A DNA stretch of 64,000 nt from Prevotella scopos JCM 17725 (GTDB lineage Bacteria; Bacteroidota; Bacteroidia; Bacteroidales; Bacteroidaceae), in NCBI RefSeq assembly GCF_018127785.1, contig NZ_CP072389.1:806001-870000 (forward strand), written 5' to 3'. How positions within the stretch are numbered: the first letter of the stretch is position 1; each line of letters opens with the position of its first letter. The translations under genes were made by a program, and so were the position numbers. The notes under the pieces were generated by a model. That model was given only the letters and a program-made list of their open reading frames with translations, was not told the DNA's origin and did no database searches. Shown piece after piece: positions 53,573-63,760 of this stretch.

Positions 53573-53656
53573 TCAAAACCATGCTTGTGTTTCATGCGAT
53601 AAATTCTTTTATCTTTTAGAACTTGTGTTCATCCAAAGTTTGGAAGAGTGTGATGG

Positions 53657-54103
53657 TTATATCCTAATCTTTCCAACCAGCTTCCTTTGTTTCCCTTTAC
53701 CGATGATAGGAGCATGGGCATCTTCAGGGAAGAAGATGGTGAATTTTCCAGGATTGACACAGAAGTACTCTTTTGCTGCTTGCGTATAAAAACCACAATC
53801 CCGGTCTGAATCGTAGGCAATATCCGGAGCGTTCAAGTCAGATAAAGCAGTCCAACCCATAGTTTCAGCTTGGAGCAAAGGGACTTGAACATCAATATAA
53901 TTCTTATGGAACTCTAAACGTTGTTCCTCTTTTGCCTTTAACTCTACCTCATCCAAATTAATGAAAAGGTCGTCTCCATCAAGCTGAATACGTCCTGACG
54001 CTTGACGGCTGAAATCATGTTGGAGGATATATTCCAACATCTCCTTCATTCTTGGATGTAAGCTATAGTAGCGCTGGCATGCTGTTAAATCTGCTATAAT
54101 CAT
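53657..54103 (-). CDS. YhcH/YjgK/YiaL family protein
   Basis: About 148 residues from the ATG at 54103 (MIIADLTACQRYYSL). The family signature includes EQRLEFHKNYIDVQVPL, PGKFTIFFPEDAHAP and the C-terminal KLVGKIRI. YhcH-type proteins form a cupin-like barrel and are linked to sialic acid and sugar catabolism, but the reaction is unsettled. The longer frame to 54166 runs into a strong hairpin (54157-54186), so the downstream ATG is preferred. That hairpin separates it from the transporter gene. Confidence 0.85.
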   Translation of the reverse strand: MIIADLTACQRYYSLHPRMKEMLEYILQHDFSRQASGRIQLDGDDLFINLDEVELKAKEEQRLEFHKNYIDVQVPLLQAETMGWTALSDLNAPDIAYDSDRDCGFYTQAAKEYFCVNPGKFTIFFPEDAHAPIIGKGKQRKLVGKIRI

Positions 54104-54156
54104 CTTCTTGTCAATTAGTTTGTTGATAAATAATATTCCTAACTTGGGTACATGAT

Positions 54157-54186
54157 AAAGGGGCACAGACTGATGGTGCCCCTTTT
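54157..54186. terminator. terminator between the DASS transporter and YhcH genes
   Basis: AAAGGGGCAC (54157-54166) pairs with GTGCCCCTTT (54176-54185) over a 9-nt loop. T runs on either strand make it bidirectional. Confidence 0.8.
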
Positions 54187-54218
54187 CATTTAAAGTTTAT
54201 ATTGATATCTGTTTCTCC

Positions 54219-55685
54219 TTATCCGAGGAAATTTACCTGTCCAATGACATAAAGCAGGAGGTAACCCAATATGAGGGAAACAATACCGCTAGTCAGACCC
54301 ACCTTTAGCATGTCATTTTGCTTAATAAGACCTGTTGAATAAGCAATCGCATTCGGTGGTGTAGAAATAGGAAGACACATTGCTGTAGAAGCAGCAATAG
54401 CAATACCGATAAGCACCGTGCTTGTACCACCAATGCCATCAAGCTTGTCACCCATACCGCGACATACTACCGCAAGGATAGGTACCAACAAAGCTGCTGT
54501 AGCTGTGTTTGAAATAAAGTTGGAGAGGAAGTAGCAAATCAATCCAGAGATAGCAAGGATAATAATAGGACTCCATTCGCCGAATGGGATACTCTCGATG
54601 GCAGCATCTGCCAATCCAGAACCATTCATACCTAGACCGATAGCAAAACCTCCTGCTACCATCCAGATGACACTCCAGTTAATCTCCTGCATATCTTTTG
54701 CCGTGATAACACCCGTGATAGCAAAGACTGCCATTGGTATCATAGAAACCGTATTGGTATCAATACCCGTAACATCCTTAGGTATTACCCACAAGAGAAT
54801 GGTGACAATAAAGGTAATAATTACGACCCACATACGCCAGCCACGATGTACCTCACCATCAATATTCAGATGAATAGTCTTCTGTGTGAATGGGAAGAAG
54901 TAAAGGATAATTCTCCAAGACAACAACAATAAGATGATTACAAGTGGTGTCATGAATGCCATCCAGTGCATGAAATCGATATTCATATTCAAGCCTGTTG
55001 GATCATTAAGATATTTTAGAGCGATAAGGTTTGGAGGCGTTCCGATAGGTGTTCCCATACCGCCAAGGTTGGCTGCTACTGGGATTGACATTGTCAAAGC
55101 TATACGTCCTTTACCATTCGCAGGCAGAGCTGCAAAGACAGGAGTAAGGAAAGTAAGCATCAATGCTGCTGTAGCAGTATTTGAAATGAACATGGAGAAG
55201 AGACCTGTAATGAGCAAGAAACCTAAAAGCACATTCTCACTTTTGTTTCCGAAAGGCTTGATAAGGTTACGTGCTAAGAGCGTGTCAAGACCCGACTTCG
55301 ATGCTGCAATCGCTAAGATAAAGCCCGCGAGGAAGAGCATAATAATTGGATCTGCAAAAGATGCCATGATTTCCTTAGAGTCAAGTAAATCACCGATTCC
55401 GTCACTTTTAAAGACCCCAAAAGCATTTTTGGACACAGTGACACACATGATGGCCATGATACTCAGCGAGGTTGCCCATGCTGGGATACATTCTGTTAGC
55501 CACGCCAGTGTTGCAAAAACAAAGATTGCAATGATGCGTTGCTGTACTACGGTCAACCCATCAATGCCAAAAGCACTGGTGGGAAGGTTCCAAACAATGG
55601 TTGTAACCACGAAGATGGCTAAAAGCTCCCAAACTTTTTTCATCTCAATATGGCTACTGAGTGCATTAGATTTTTCTTCTGCCAT
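54219..55685 (-). CDS. DASS-family dicarboxylate transporter
   Basis: A 488-residue inner-membrane transporter of the divalent anion:sodium symporter family (SLC13, CitT/VcINDY-like). The two inverted-repeat substrate hairpins are both present: SNTATAALMLTF with GTPIGTPPNLIALKYL, and SNTATAALLVPI with LPISTPPNAIAYSTG. These SNT and TPPN motifs bind carboxylates and sodium. About 11 hydrophobic segments are visible. It probably moves succinate or related C4-dicarboxylates, important in a succinate-producing anaerobe; the exact substrate and direction are inferred. Confidence 0.92.
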   Translation of the reverse strand: MAEEKSNALSSHIEMKKVWELLAIFVVTTIVWNLPTSAFGIDGLTVVQQRIIAIFVFATLAWLTECIPAWATSLSIMAIMCVTVSKNAFGVFKSDGIGDLLDSKEIMASFADPIIMLFLAGFILAIAASKSGLDTLLARNLIKPFGNKSENVLLGFLLITGLFSMFISNTATAALMLTFLTPVFAALPANGKGRIALTMSIPVAANLGGMGTPIGTPPNLIALKYLNDPTGLNMNIDFMHWMAFMTPLVIILLLLSWRIILYFFPFTQKTIHLNIDGEVHRGWRMWVVIITFIVTILLWVIPKDVTGIDTNTVSMIPMAVFAITGVITAKDMQEINWSVIWMVAGGFAIGLGMNGSGLADAAIESIPFGEWSPIIILAISGLICYFLSNFISNTATAALLVPILAVVCRGMGDKLDGIGGTSTVLIGIAIAASTAMCLPISTPPNAIAYSTGLIKQNDMLKVGLTSGIVSLILGYLLLYVIGQVNFLG

Positions 55686-55786
55686 GGTTTTAGTTGTTTA
55701 GTTAAATAAATTTAGGTTATTACATTTTATTGCGGGCTAAATTATAAAAATTATTCTTATCGGGCAAAAGAATTCTGCTTTTTTTG

Positions 55787-55794
55787 TATTTTTG
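55787..55794 (+). promoter_or_regulatory. -7 box of the iron-binding lipoprotein gene
   Basis: TATTTTTG fits TAnnTTTG. Its TTG (55792) begins the longest frame of the next gene, so the true start is the ATG at 55813. Confidence 0.55.
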
Positions 55795-55812
55795 CATAAC
55801 AAATTCTCGAAT

Positions 55813-56934
55813 ATGCGACATTTATTGGTCTTTACATTTTCCCTTTTATTGTTTTTATCTTGTGGTAACCCTACTCGAAAGGTTGCTGCTGATGACAATA
55901 AAGTAACAAAATCAGAACTGCAGTATGCCCAAAACATTACGATAGAACACACAAAGCAATACGTAGTGGTACGCCTCTTAAACCCATGGAAAGAGGGTAA
56001 AGTTCTGCACACTTACTATCTGGTTGAACATAACTCAAACGTAAAAGTTCCTGATGATGGTACAAAGGTTGTTGTCCCTCTTCACAAGAGTGTGATCTTC
56101 ACGACTGCACATGCTAACCTCACAGAGATGCTTCACGCACAGAAAGCCATTGCTGGGGTTGCGGACTTGAAGTACATGATTATACCAGATATTCAGAAGC
56201 GTGCACGGTTGAAAGGTGGAATTGTTGATTGCGGAGACGGAATGAAACCCGATATTGAACGTATCATTGACTTGGATGCTGATGCTATCTTCCTATCACC
56301 TTTTGAGAATAGTGGTGGCTACGGACGTTTGGAGCAGATTGGCATACCGATAATTGAGTGTGCGGATTATATGGAACGTTCAGCTTTAGGACGAGCTGAA
56401 TGGATGAAGTTCTATGGTTTACTCTTTGGGAAGGAGAAGGTAGCCGACTCTCTGTTTGCTGTTGTTGAAAAGAATTATAAGACTTTAAGTGCGCAGGCAA
56501 AAAAGAGTAAGATAACACGTAGCATCCTACCAGACAGGATGGTAGGGTCTGTTTGGTATTTGCCAGGTGGCGAAAGCAGTGTGGGATTGCTATATAAGGA
56601 TGCTCACGGAAGTTATGCTTATGCAAGTGATAAACATAGTGGTAGCTTATCAATGCCATTTGAAACGATATTGGATAAGTTTGGACAGAGTGATTTCTGG
56701 GTTTTGAGTTACAATGGTAAGTTTAATCGCAGACTCCTGTTAGCCGAATATAAAGGCTATGCAAAGTTAAAACCTTATCAAACAAAGGAGATTTATGGCT
56801 GTCAGGTAGATAGAAAACCTTACTTTGAGGAGGTGAGCTGGCGTCCAGACTGGTTGCTCTCTGACTTGATACAACTCTTCCACCCCGACTTACATATAGC
56901 GCCATTACGTTACTATCAGAAGTTGGCAGATTGA
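55813..56934 (+). CDS. iron-siderophore/cobalamin-type ABC substrate-binding lipoprotein
   Basis: The 373-residue protein has a lipobox (LLFLSC, Cys17). It then follows the FecB/BtuF-type class III binding-protein pattern: VVVPLHKSVIFTTAHANLTE, LVDLDADAIFLSPF-like IIDLDADAIFLSPFENSGG and GIPIIECADYMERS. It would capture a metal chelate or corrinoid in the periplasm. The permease gene follows after 15 bp. No ATPase gene is adjacent. The substrate is unknown; the TonB receptor at 50454 is a possible partner. Confidence 0.82.
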   Translation: MRHLLVFTFSLLLFLSCGNPTRKVAADDNKVTKSELQYAQNITIEHTKQYVVVRLLNPWKEGKVLHTYYLVEHNSNVKVPDDGTKVVVPLHKSVIFTTAHANLTEMLHAQKAIAGVADLKYMIIPDIQKRARLKGGIVDCGDGMKPDIERIIDLDADAIFLSPFENSGGYGRLEQIGIPIIECADYMERSALGRAEWMKFYGLLFGKEKVADSLFAVVEKNYKTLSAQAKKSKITRSILPDRMVGSVWYLPGGESSVGLLYKDAHGSYAYASDKHSGSLSMPFETILDKFGQSDFWVLSYNGKFNRRLLLAEYKGYAKLKPYQTKEIYGCQVDRKPYFEEVSWRPDWLLSDLIQLFHPDLHIAPLRYYQKLAD

Positions 56935-56949
56935 TAGCATAGATAAGAC

Positions 56950-57966
56950 ATGATGATGAAACGGAATATTCTTCTTTTTACGTGTTTAGCAGTAAGTATC
57001 TTACTTCTCTTTGGATTGAATCTTATCACAGGTTCGGTCCAGATTCCTTTTGCTGATGTATTAGATATTCTGTTTGGTCGGTTTATAGGTAAAGAGAGTT
57101 GGCAATATATTATTTTAGAAAATCGATTTCCTCAAGCACTCACAGCCTTACTTTGTGGAGCATCGTTATCCGTTTGTGGTCTGATGCTTCAGACGGCTTT
57201 TCGTAATCCTTTGGCAGGTCCAGATGTGTTTGGTATCAGTTCAGGTGCAGGCCTTGGTGTAGCTTTGGTGATGTTATTATTAGGTGGGACTGTATCTACA
57301 ACAATGTTCACTGTATCTGGTTTTCTTGCCATTCTCACAGCTGCTTTCCTTGGTGCAATCGCAGTGACAGCACTGATTTTGTTCCTTTCAACCTTAGTAC
57401 GCAACAGCATTTTATTGTTAATCGTTGGTATCATGGTGGGGTATGTATCCTCTTCTGCGGTCTCACTTCTTAATTTCTTTGCATCTGACGAAGGAGTAAA
57501 AAGTTATATGATATGGGGAATGGGAAACTTCGGAGGTGTATCGATAAACCATATTCCCTTCTTTGCAATCCTCTGTTTGATGGGAATTATGGCATCTTTC
57601 CTATTGGTGAAACCTTTGAATATCCTACTTCTAGGACCGCAGTATGCAGAAAGTTTAGGCATTAGTACACGTAAACTTCGTAACATATTGTTAGTTATTG
57701 TTGGACTCTTGACAGCAATCACAACCGCTTTCTGTGGTCCCATCTCGTTTATTGGCTTGGCTATTCCACACATCGCTCGTCTCTTATTCCGTACAGAGAA
57801 TCATCAAACTCTACTTCCAGGAACAGTATTGTGCGGTGCTGCCATTGCTCTGCTTTGTAATTTTATTTGTTTTCTTCCAGGCGAAACAGGTATTATTCCG
57901 CTTAATGCTGTCACACCACTCATTGGCGCGCCTGTCATCATCTACGTTGTTCTTCAGCGTCGCTAA
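56950..57966 (+). CDS. FecCD-family ABC permease
   Basis: A 338-residue inner-membrane permease with about ten helices. Family landmarks are LENRFPQALTALLCGASLSV, GLMLQTAFRNPLAGPDVFGI with GAGLGVALVML, and GPISFIGLAIPHIARLL. The last is the loop that contacts the ATPase. These proteins import iron siderophores, heme or cobalamin. The genes for the binding protein and permease are paired, but the usual third gene, the ATPase, is absent: the next gene is convergent. The subunit must come from elsewhere. Confidence 0.93.
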   Translation: MMMKRNILLFTCLAVSILLLFGLNLITGSVQIPFADVLDILFGRFIGKESWQYIILENRFPQALTALLCGASLSVCGLMLQTAFRNPLAGPDVFGISSGAGLGVALVMLLLGGTVSTTMFTVSGFLAILTAAFLGAIAVTALILFLSTLVRNSILLLIVGIMVGYVSSSAVSLLNFFASDEGVKSYMIWGMGNFGGVSINHIPFFAILCLMGIMASFLLVKPLNILLLGPQYAESLGISTRKLRNILLVIVGLLTAITTAFCGPISFIGLAIPHIARLLFRTENHQTLLPGTVLCGAAIALLCNFICFLPGETGIIPLNAVTPLIGAPVIIYVVLQRR

Positions 57967-58072
57967 GCGTCAATAACAAAGGAAGTTAGAAGAAAGGGGC
58001 AAACAAAATATTATCGTGATAAACGTTCCTTTTGTGCTTTAGAAAGATGCATGTGCTGAGCCTGACAATTAC

Positions 58073-59494
58073 TTAAAAGAATGCACGATAGATTTCAATC
58101 AGTGTTGAAAGCTGTTGTGATTTCGTATCAATGAGTTCCATCTTGCAATCAAGCTGTCCGCGCTCACTATCAATAACATCTAAATAAGTTGCCCTATTAT
58201 TAAGGTATAGTTGTTGAGCAGCAGAGAAGGCTCTCTTCAAAGCCTCATTTTGTTTCTCTTTATATTGTTGCAGTAATTTGATGTTGGCAATTTTAGATTG
58301 CAACGTACTCGTTTCTATAAAAGCAGTGAGCAATGTCTTATCGTAATTATAAAGAGCTTCTACCTGCATGGCATCAGCCTGTGCGAAGTTAGCTTGTATC
58401 GCTTTCTTGTTGATTAGAGGAGCAGTAAGTCCACCTAAAGCATTAAACACCAATGACTGTGGCAACTTAAACAAGTACTTAGGATTGAAGGCATTTAAGC
58501 CAATTGCAGCAGAGAGGTTAAACGTAGGTAAGAACTCCTTACGAGCTGTCTCCACATCCCATTTGGCTGCTGCAAGTTCATGTTCTGCTTGCACAACATC
58601 AGGACGCTGCAACAGAAGTTGCGTAGATAAGGAATGCGAGGTTGTAGGCATTGGTAGTTGCAAGAAGTCAACCTTCGTGCGTTGTATGGTTTGCGGAAAT
58701 CTACCTAACAGCAGGTTTAGATTATTTTCCGTTTCGATAATAGATTGACGCAGCAAATACTCATCTGCCTGTGCCTTTGCCAATTCGGCATCAAACTGCT
58801 CAACAGCCAACTGCGTACCTGCATCAGCCTCTTTCTGTATGCGTGCAATCTTTACGGCATTCTTCTGCAGTGAGATATATTCTTGCATAACTGACAACTT
58901 GTAATCAAGTGCCAACAGAATATAATAGTTCTCGGCAACATCTGCCACTAACTGACTCTTAACGGCACGTTGTCCGGCTTCTGACGCTAGATAACGCTCA
59001 ACAGCAGCTTTCTTGCTGCTATTGAGCTTATTCCATAAGTCAATCGTCCAGTCAAATTGTAGCGTGGGCGCTAAGTCTGGAATGACTGTTGGAACTTTAT
59101 GTCCTGGAGTTATCTCCGTATCTACATTACCTGCACCTTCAGCTGTGTAACGCCCCACCTTAGAGACTCCCGCACCGATATTTGCCGTTACAGAAGGAAG
59201 AAGTGCACCCTGTTTAGCCGTCATTGCACTCCTTGCTATAGCCAGTTCCTGCACTGTTATCTTGAGATTCTGATTATTCTGCAGGGCTGTGTCAATCAGC
59301 GTTTGGAGTATTGGGTCCTGAAAGAAATCTCGCCATGCAGGAGATATCGTAACACTACTGTCCTTAGACAGCGCTGGTAATGAAACTTTAAGCGTGTCCT
59401 TTGGTATCGTAGCCTGCGGTGTCTTGCAGGCTACGATGGATAAGAGTGTTACTAAGATTGTGAATATATAACCTACCTTATTCTTCATCATCAT
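58073..59494 (-). CDS. RND efflux outer-membrane factor, TolC/NodT family
   Basis: A 473-residue lipoprotein (lipobox LLSIVAC, Cys23) of the NodT/OprM family. Two homologous coiled-coil repeats are evident (LQNNQNLKITVQELAIARSA; LLQRPDVVQAEHELAAAKWD). It forms the trimeric channel of a tripartite pump. Its start overlaps the end of the inner-membrane pump gene by 17 bp, so it is translated with it. It is the third gene of the operon. Confidence 0.93.
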   Translation of the reverse strand: MMMKNKVGYIFTILVTLLSIVACKTPQATIPKDTLKVSLPALSKDSSVTISPAWRDFFQDPILQTLIDTALQNNQNLKITVQELAIARSAMTAKQGALLPSVTANIGAGVSKVGRYTAEGAGNVDTEITPGHKVPTVIPDLAPTLQFDWTIDLWNKLNSSKKAAVERYLASEAGQRAVKSQLVADVAENYYILLALDYKLSVMQEYISLQKNAVKIARIQKEADAGTQLAVEQFDAELAKAQADEYLLRQSIIETENNLNLLLGRFPQTIQRTKVDFLQLPMPTTSHSLSTQLLLQRPDVVQAEHELAAAKWDVETARKEFLPTFNLSAAIGLNAFNPKYLFKLPQSLVFNALGGLTAPLINKKAIQANFAQADAMQVEALYNYDKTLLTAFIETSTLQSKIANIKLLQQYKEKQNEALKRAFSAAQQLYLNNRATYLDVIDSERGQLDCKMELIDTKSQQLSTLIEIYRAFF

Positions 59495-62400
59495 GTTTTC
59501 TTTCGTTTATTTTCTTCTTTGTGTAACGTTTATCTTTTTCTTCACTCAAGGGCTTATCTTTCTGGTAATGTACCAGTTTGTCAGTCATTCCAGCAAAGAT
59601 GTAGTAAAGACCAGGGATTAGCAACAATCCGCCTAAGGTACCGATAATCATACCACCGACAGCAGCAGTTCCAATTGTTCGGTTACCAATAGCACCAGCA
59701 CCAGAGGCAAACACCAATGGAATCAAACCAGCAATGAAGGCAATACTCGTCATGAGGATAGGACGGAAACGTGCAGCAGCAGCCGAAATAGCTGCTTGGT
59801 CTATGCTTTCTCCGGCATTCTTACGCTGAACTGCATATTCCACCATCAAGACGGCATTCTTTCCTAACAAACCAATAAGCATCACCAGCGCTATTTGTGC
59901 ATAGATATTGTTCTCTAAGCTACAAGCCTTCAAAAAGAGGAAGGCGCCAAAGATACCCACCGGGAGGAATACGATTACAGGCAATGGGAGGAGGAAATTC
60001 TCATATTGTGCAGCCAGAATAAGATAGACAAAGACAAGACAGACGATGAATATGATAATCGCCGTGTTACCTTGCTCTGCTTCATCTTTTGATATACCCG
60101 CCCAATCATAATCATACCCTTTCGGCAGTGAGCTTTGCGCAACCTCTTGAATGGCCTGCAAAGCTTGTCCACTTGAATATCCAGGAGCTTGTGCACCTGT
60201 CACCTCGGATGAGTTATAAAGATTATGACGAGTAATCTCACTCATACCGTAGGTCTTTGAAAGCGACATAAAGTCAGAATAAGGCACCATCTCTCCACTC
60301 TCATTCTTACTATATAACGCCAACAAATGGTTGGGGAAGTCACGATATTGAGGAGCAGCCTGCACAATCACCTTGTAAGGTTTACCAAAGCGAATAAACC
60401 CTGTCTGATAATCCGAACCTACCAACACGGATAGGTTGTTTAATGCTTTACCCGGCTTGACACCTTTTTGTAAAGCTTTGCTGTCATCAACATGAAGCAT
60501 ATATTGTGGGAAGCTTGCTGAGTAAAATGTGAAGGCATTCCCTATTTCAGGACGTTTGTTTAATTCTGCAACAAACGCTTTGCTCACATGTTCCATCTCG
60601 TGATAATCGTTTTTACCCGTTTTATCCAACAAACGAAGTTCGAATCCACTAGCGGCTCCATAACCTGGTATTGATGGTGGCTCAAAGAAATCTATGTTTG
60701 CTTGCGTGATGCTCTTACATTTCTGTTCTAAGTCGCTGATAATCTCTTTCGCTGTTCGTTTCCGATGTTTCCAGTCTTTGAGGTTTATCAAGCAACTTCC
60801 AGAGTTAGCACTCGTACCCTCAGAAAGGATTTCGAAGCCTGCTAACGACGAAACACTTTCTACATCCTGTTCTTTTTCGGCAATCTTAAGGAGCTTTTGT
60901 GCCACAGCATTCGTGCGTTCAATCGTAGCACTAGGAGGCGTCTCTATCACTGCATAAATCATTCCTTGGTCTTCTTGTGGAATGAAACCAGATGGAAGTC
61001 CAAGGTTTATCCAATAAGCTAAACCACAGAATGCCAAAATCAGAATGATGGTAAACGCCTTCTTCTTTACTGTATGTTCAATGATGTGTTCGTATCTGCT
61101 ACGACCAGTATCAAACTTCGCATTAAATCGCTTAAGAACACGTCCTACAATACCCAACTTCACATTGTTTTCTTGTTCCTTTGTCAGAATAAGCGCACAC
61201 AAAGCTGGAGTTAAAGTCAGTGCAACAAAGCCAGAGAAAAGGATGCTTGATGCCATTGTGATGGAGAACTGACGATAGAACATACCTTCTGGACCACCCA
61301 TGAACGCAACAGGGATAAAGACCGACGCCATTACCAAGGAGATGGCGATAATGGCACCACTGATTTCCTTCATGGCTTTTTCTGTGGCTTCGATAGGCGT
61401 AAGATTATTGCGTGAGATTTCTACATTTACAGCTTCAATCACGACAATAGCATCATCCACCACAATACCAATGGCCATAACCAAGGCAAAGAGGGAAATC
61501 ATGTTGAGCGTTATGTTGAATAACATCATCGCAATAAAACTGCCCAATAATGATATCGGGACAGCCATAATCGGAATAATTGAGGCACGCCAATCGCCTA
61601 AGAAGATGAATACCACAATAGCCACTAAGATGAAGGCTTCAAACAGGGTGTGTATTACTTTCTCAATACTTGCATCCAAGAATCTGCTCACATCGTAGCT
61701 GATTTCATAGTGCATTCCCTTTGGCATGTCTTTTTGTAGATGCGACATCGCATCCTTAACCTTGCTGATGACATTACGTGCATTACTACCATACGCTTGT
61801 TTCAACGTAACAGCAGCTGAAGGACGACCATTGAAGGTGGAGTAGATATCATATACTTCACTTCCTAAATGTACGTCGGCAATATCTTTTAAGCGTACGA
61901 TATTTCCATTATTATCGCTTTTAACGATGATATTCTTATATTCCTCTTCACTGGTATAACGCCCTGGATATTTCAAAACATACTCTTTAACCTGTGGTCT
62001 TATACCTCCGCTCTCACCTAACTTTCCTGGTGACACCTCTATATTCTGATCTTCAAGTGCATCACTGACGTCATCAGTTGACAATCCATAAGCTACCATC
62101 TTGTCTGGATGTAACCACACACGCATAGCATAGTTACGCGTACCAAGAATATCCAAATCGCCAACACCATCTACACGTAACAACTCTGGAGATATGTTGA
62201 TATCAAAGTAGTTGTACAGAAAGCTCTGATCAACCTCAGGATCATCACTGTAAAGATTGATATACATAAGTATGTTTGGCTCTTCACGTGATATCTTTAC
62301 ACCTTCTCGAATGACTTCAGGTGGCAATTTATTTGTAGCAGAAGACACACGGTTCTGAACATTTACCGCATCGACATTGGGGTCAGTACCCAACTTAAAC

Positions 62401-62678
62401 ACGACGTTTAGCTCTGCCTCGCCATCGTTACCAGCATCGCTTTCTATGTATTTCATACCAGGAATACCATTCAAGGCTTGCTCCAACGGAATGATGACCG
62501 ACTTTACCAGCAACTCATTATTGGCACCAGGATAGTTAGCAATCACATTGACCTTTGGAGGAGAGATGGATGGAAACTGCGTGATAGGTAGATTGGAAAG
62601 TGATAGTATGCCAATAAAGGCAATGACCAGTGATACTACAATTGAGAGCACTGGCCTACGAATAAAGATCTTAAACAT
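59478..62678 (-). CDS. RND efflux pump inner-membrane transporter (AcrB/HAE1 type)
   Basis: A 1066-residue transporter of the hydrophobe/amphiphile efflux branch: MFKIFIRRPVLSIVVSLVIA, then NLPITQFPSISPP, the conserved GIVVDDAIVVIEAVNVE helix with its Asp pair, and GLLGKNAVLMVEYAVQ late. Twelve membrane segments and two large periplasmic loops are visible. It expels drugs, bile or dyes using proton motive force. Length and layout match AcrB. It is preceded by its membrane-fusion partner with a 2-bp gap. Confidence 0.96.
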   Translation of the reverse strand: MFKIFIRRPVLSIVVSLVIAFIGILSLSNLPITQFPSISPPKVNVIANYPGANNELLVKSVIIPLEQALNGIPGMKYIESDAGNDGEAELNVVFKLGTDPNVDAVNVQNRVSSATNKLPPEVIREGVKISREEPNILMYINLYSDDPEVDQSFLYNYFDINISPELLRVDGVGDLDILGTRNYAMRVWLHPDKMVAYGLSTDDVSDALEDQNIEVSPGKLGESGGIRPQVKEYVLKYPGRYTSEEEYKNIIVKSDNNGNIVRLKDIADVHLGSEVYDIYSTFNGRPSAAVTLKQAYGSNARNVISKVKDAMSHLQKDMPKGMHYEISYDVSRFLDASIEKVIHTLFEAFILVAIVVFIFLGDWRASIIPIMAVPISLLGSFIAMMLFNITLNMISLFALVMAIGIVVDDAIVVIEAVNVEISRNNLTPIEATEKAMKEISGAIIAISLVMASVFIPVAFMGGPEGMFYRQFSITMASSILFSGFVALTLTPALCALILTKEQENNVKLGIVGRVLKRFNAKFDTGRSRYEHIIEHTVKKKAFTIILILAFCGLAYWINLGLPSGFIPQEDQGMIYAVIETPPSATIERTNAVAQKLLKIAEKEQDVESVSSLAGFEILSEGTSANSGSCLINLKDWKHRKRTAKEIISDLEQKCKSITQANIDFFEPPSIPGYGAASGFELRLLDKTGKNDYHEMEHVSKAFVAELNKRPEIGNAFTFYSASFPQYMLHVDDSKALQKGVKPGKALNNLSVLVGSDYQTGFIRFGKPYKVIVQAAPQYRDFPNHLLALYSKNESGEMVPYSDFMSLSKTYGMSEITRHNLYNSSEVTGAQAPGYSSGQALQAIQEVAQSSLPKGYDYDWAGISKDEAEQGNTAIIIFIVCLVFVYLILAAQYENFLLPLPVIVFLPVGIFGAFLFLKACSLENNIYAQIALVMLIGLLGKNAVLMVEYAVQRKNAGESIDQAAISAAAARFRPILMTSIAFIAGLIPLVFASGAGAIGNRTIGTAAVGGMIIGTLGGLLLIPGLYYIFAGMTDKLVHYQKDKPLSEEKDKRYTKKKINERKHDDEE

Positions 62679-62680
62679 AA

Positions 62681-63760
62681 CTAATCAGCGTTTAGTTTAT
62701 CCAACTTCATTGCGGCTTGCGGAGATACCATTGAGATGCTTACCTTGTCGCCATCATTAACTTTTTGTATTCCATCGACAAGATATCGGTCGGTAGCTTG
62801 CAAACCTGAGGAGACAACATAAGCTCCTGTGATTTCACTATCTATCTTTATCGCACGTTGATGTACAACGTTATGTTTATCTACTACGAAAACATATTTT
62901 TGATCTTGTAACTCATAAACTGCTTCTTGAGGAATCAAGAGAGCATCCTTTTTAGATACAAAGAGTTTCACCGTACCTGTTTCGCCATTGCGTAAAAGGT
63001 TGTTGGGGTTGTCAAAGATAGCGCGAATGGCAATTGTTCCAGTTGAACTATCAAACTGTCCACCAATATCTAACATCTTTCCCCTTGCAGGAAAGACGTC
63101 ACCATTTGCCAATACAAGCTGTAAGGGGTTGTTTGAGAAACGCTCCGGATGCAGACGAAAATCTAAATAGTCTGTTTCAGAAACATTAAAATAAACAAGT
63201 ACCTTCTTATTGTCTGACAAACTGGTAAGTAAGTCGCTGGGATCTACCAAACTCCCTCTTTTGTTAGGGATGCGACCTAAAATACCCGAGAAAGGAGCTC
63301 GAATGAGAGAAAGACGTTTGTGCAATACAGCTAACTTATAATCGGCTTCTGCCCCTTTCAATTTAGCCACTGCCATGCGTTTGGCATTATTTGATAGCAC
63401 CTTATTATCGGTAAGGTTCGTAACATTCTGCAAATCGATACTCGCTTGTTCTGCTGCAGCTTTAGCCTTCGCAATCTCTTCTTCAGCACCAACAATTGCA
63501 ATACGGAAAAGTGGTTGTCCCGCTCTTACATATTGTCCCTCACTAACATAAACATTTTGTAAGATACCTGTTTGTTGCGAATGGATTTCAATGTTTTGTT
63601 GTGAAGCGATGTTGGCAACATAGGAACGTGGCAGAGAGATGGTTTCTACCAATGGAGTCGTTGCCGTGTAAACTGATTTTACTTCTGTTTCTTTCTTTGA
63701 ATGACAAGCGCATAAAAGAAATATGACTGCAAGACAAGACAGTTGAAATAATTTCTTCAT
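62681..63760 (-). CDS. RND efflux membrane-fusion (adaptor) protein
   Basis: A 359-residue lipoprotein (LLCAC, Cys19) of the AcrA/MexA family. The lipoyl-like half motifs are IHSQQTGILQNVYVSEGQYV and LIRAPFSGILGRIPNKRGSL, flanking an alpha-helical hairpin (EEEIAKAKAAAEQASIDLQN). It bridges inner-membrane pump and outer-membrane channel. It is the first gene of the three-gene operon. No local regulator gene is seen before the window ends. Confidence 0.95.
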   Translation of the reverse strand: MKKLFQLSCLAVIFLLCACHSKKETEVKSVYTATTPLVETISLPRSYVANIASQQNIEIHSQQTGILQNVYVSEGQYVRAGQPLFRIAIVGAEEEIAKAKAAAEQASIDLQNVTNLTDNKVLSNNAKRMAVAKLKGAEADYKLAVLHKRLSLIRAPFSGILGRIPNKRGSLVDPSDLLTSLSDNKKVLVYFNVSETDYLDFRLHPERFSNNPLQLVLANGDVFPARGKMLDIGGQFDSSTGTIAIRAIFDNPNNLLRNGETGTVKLFVSKKDALLIPQEAVYELQDQKYVFVVDKHNVVHQRAIKIDSEITGAYVVSSGLQATDRYLVDGIQKVNDGDKVSISMVSPQAAMKLDKLNAD

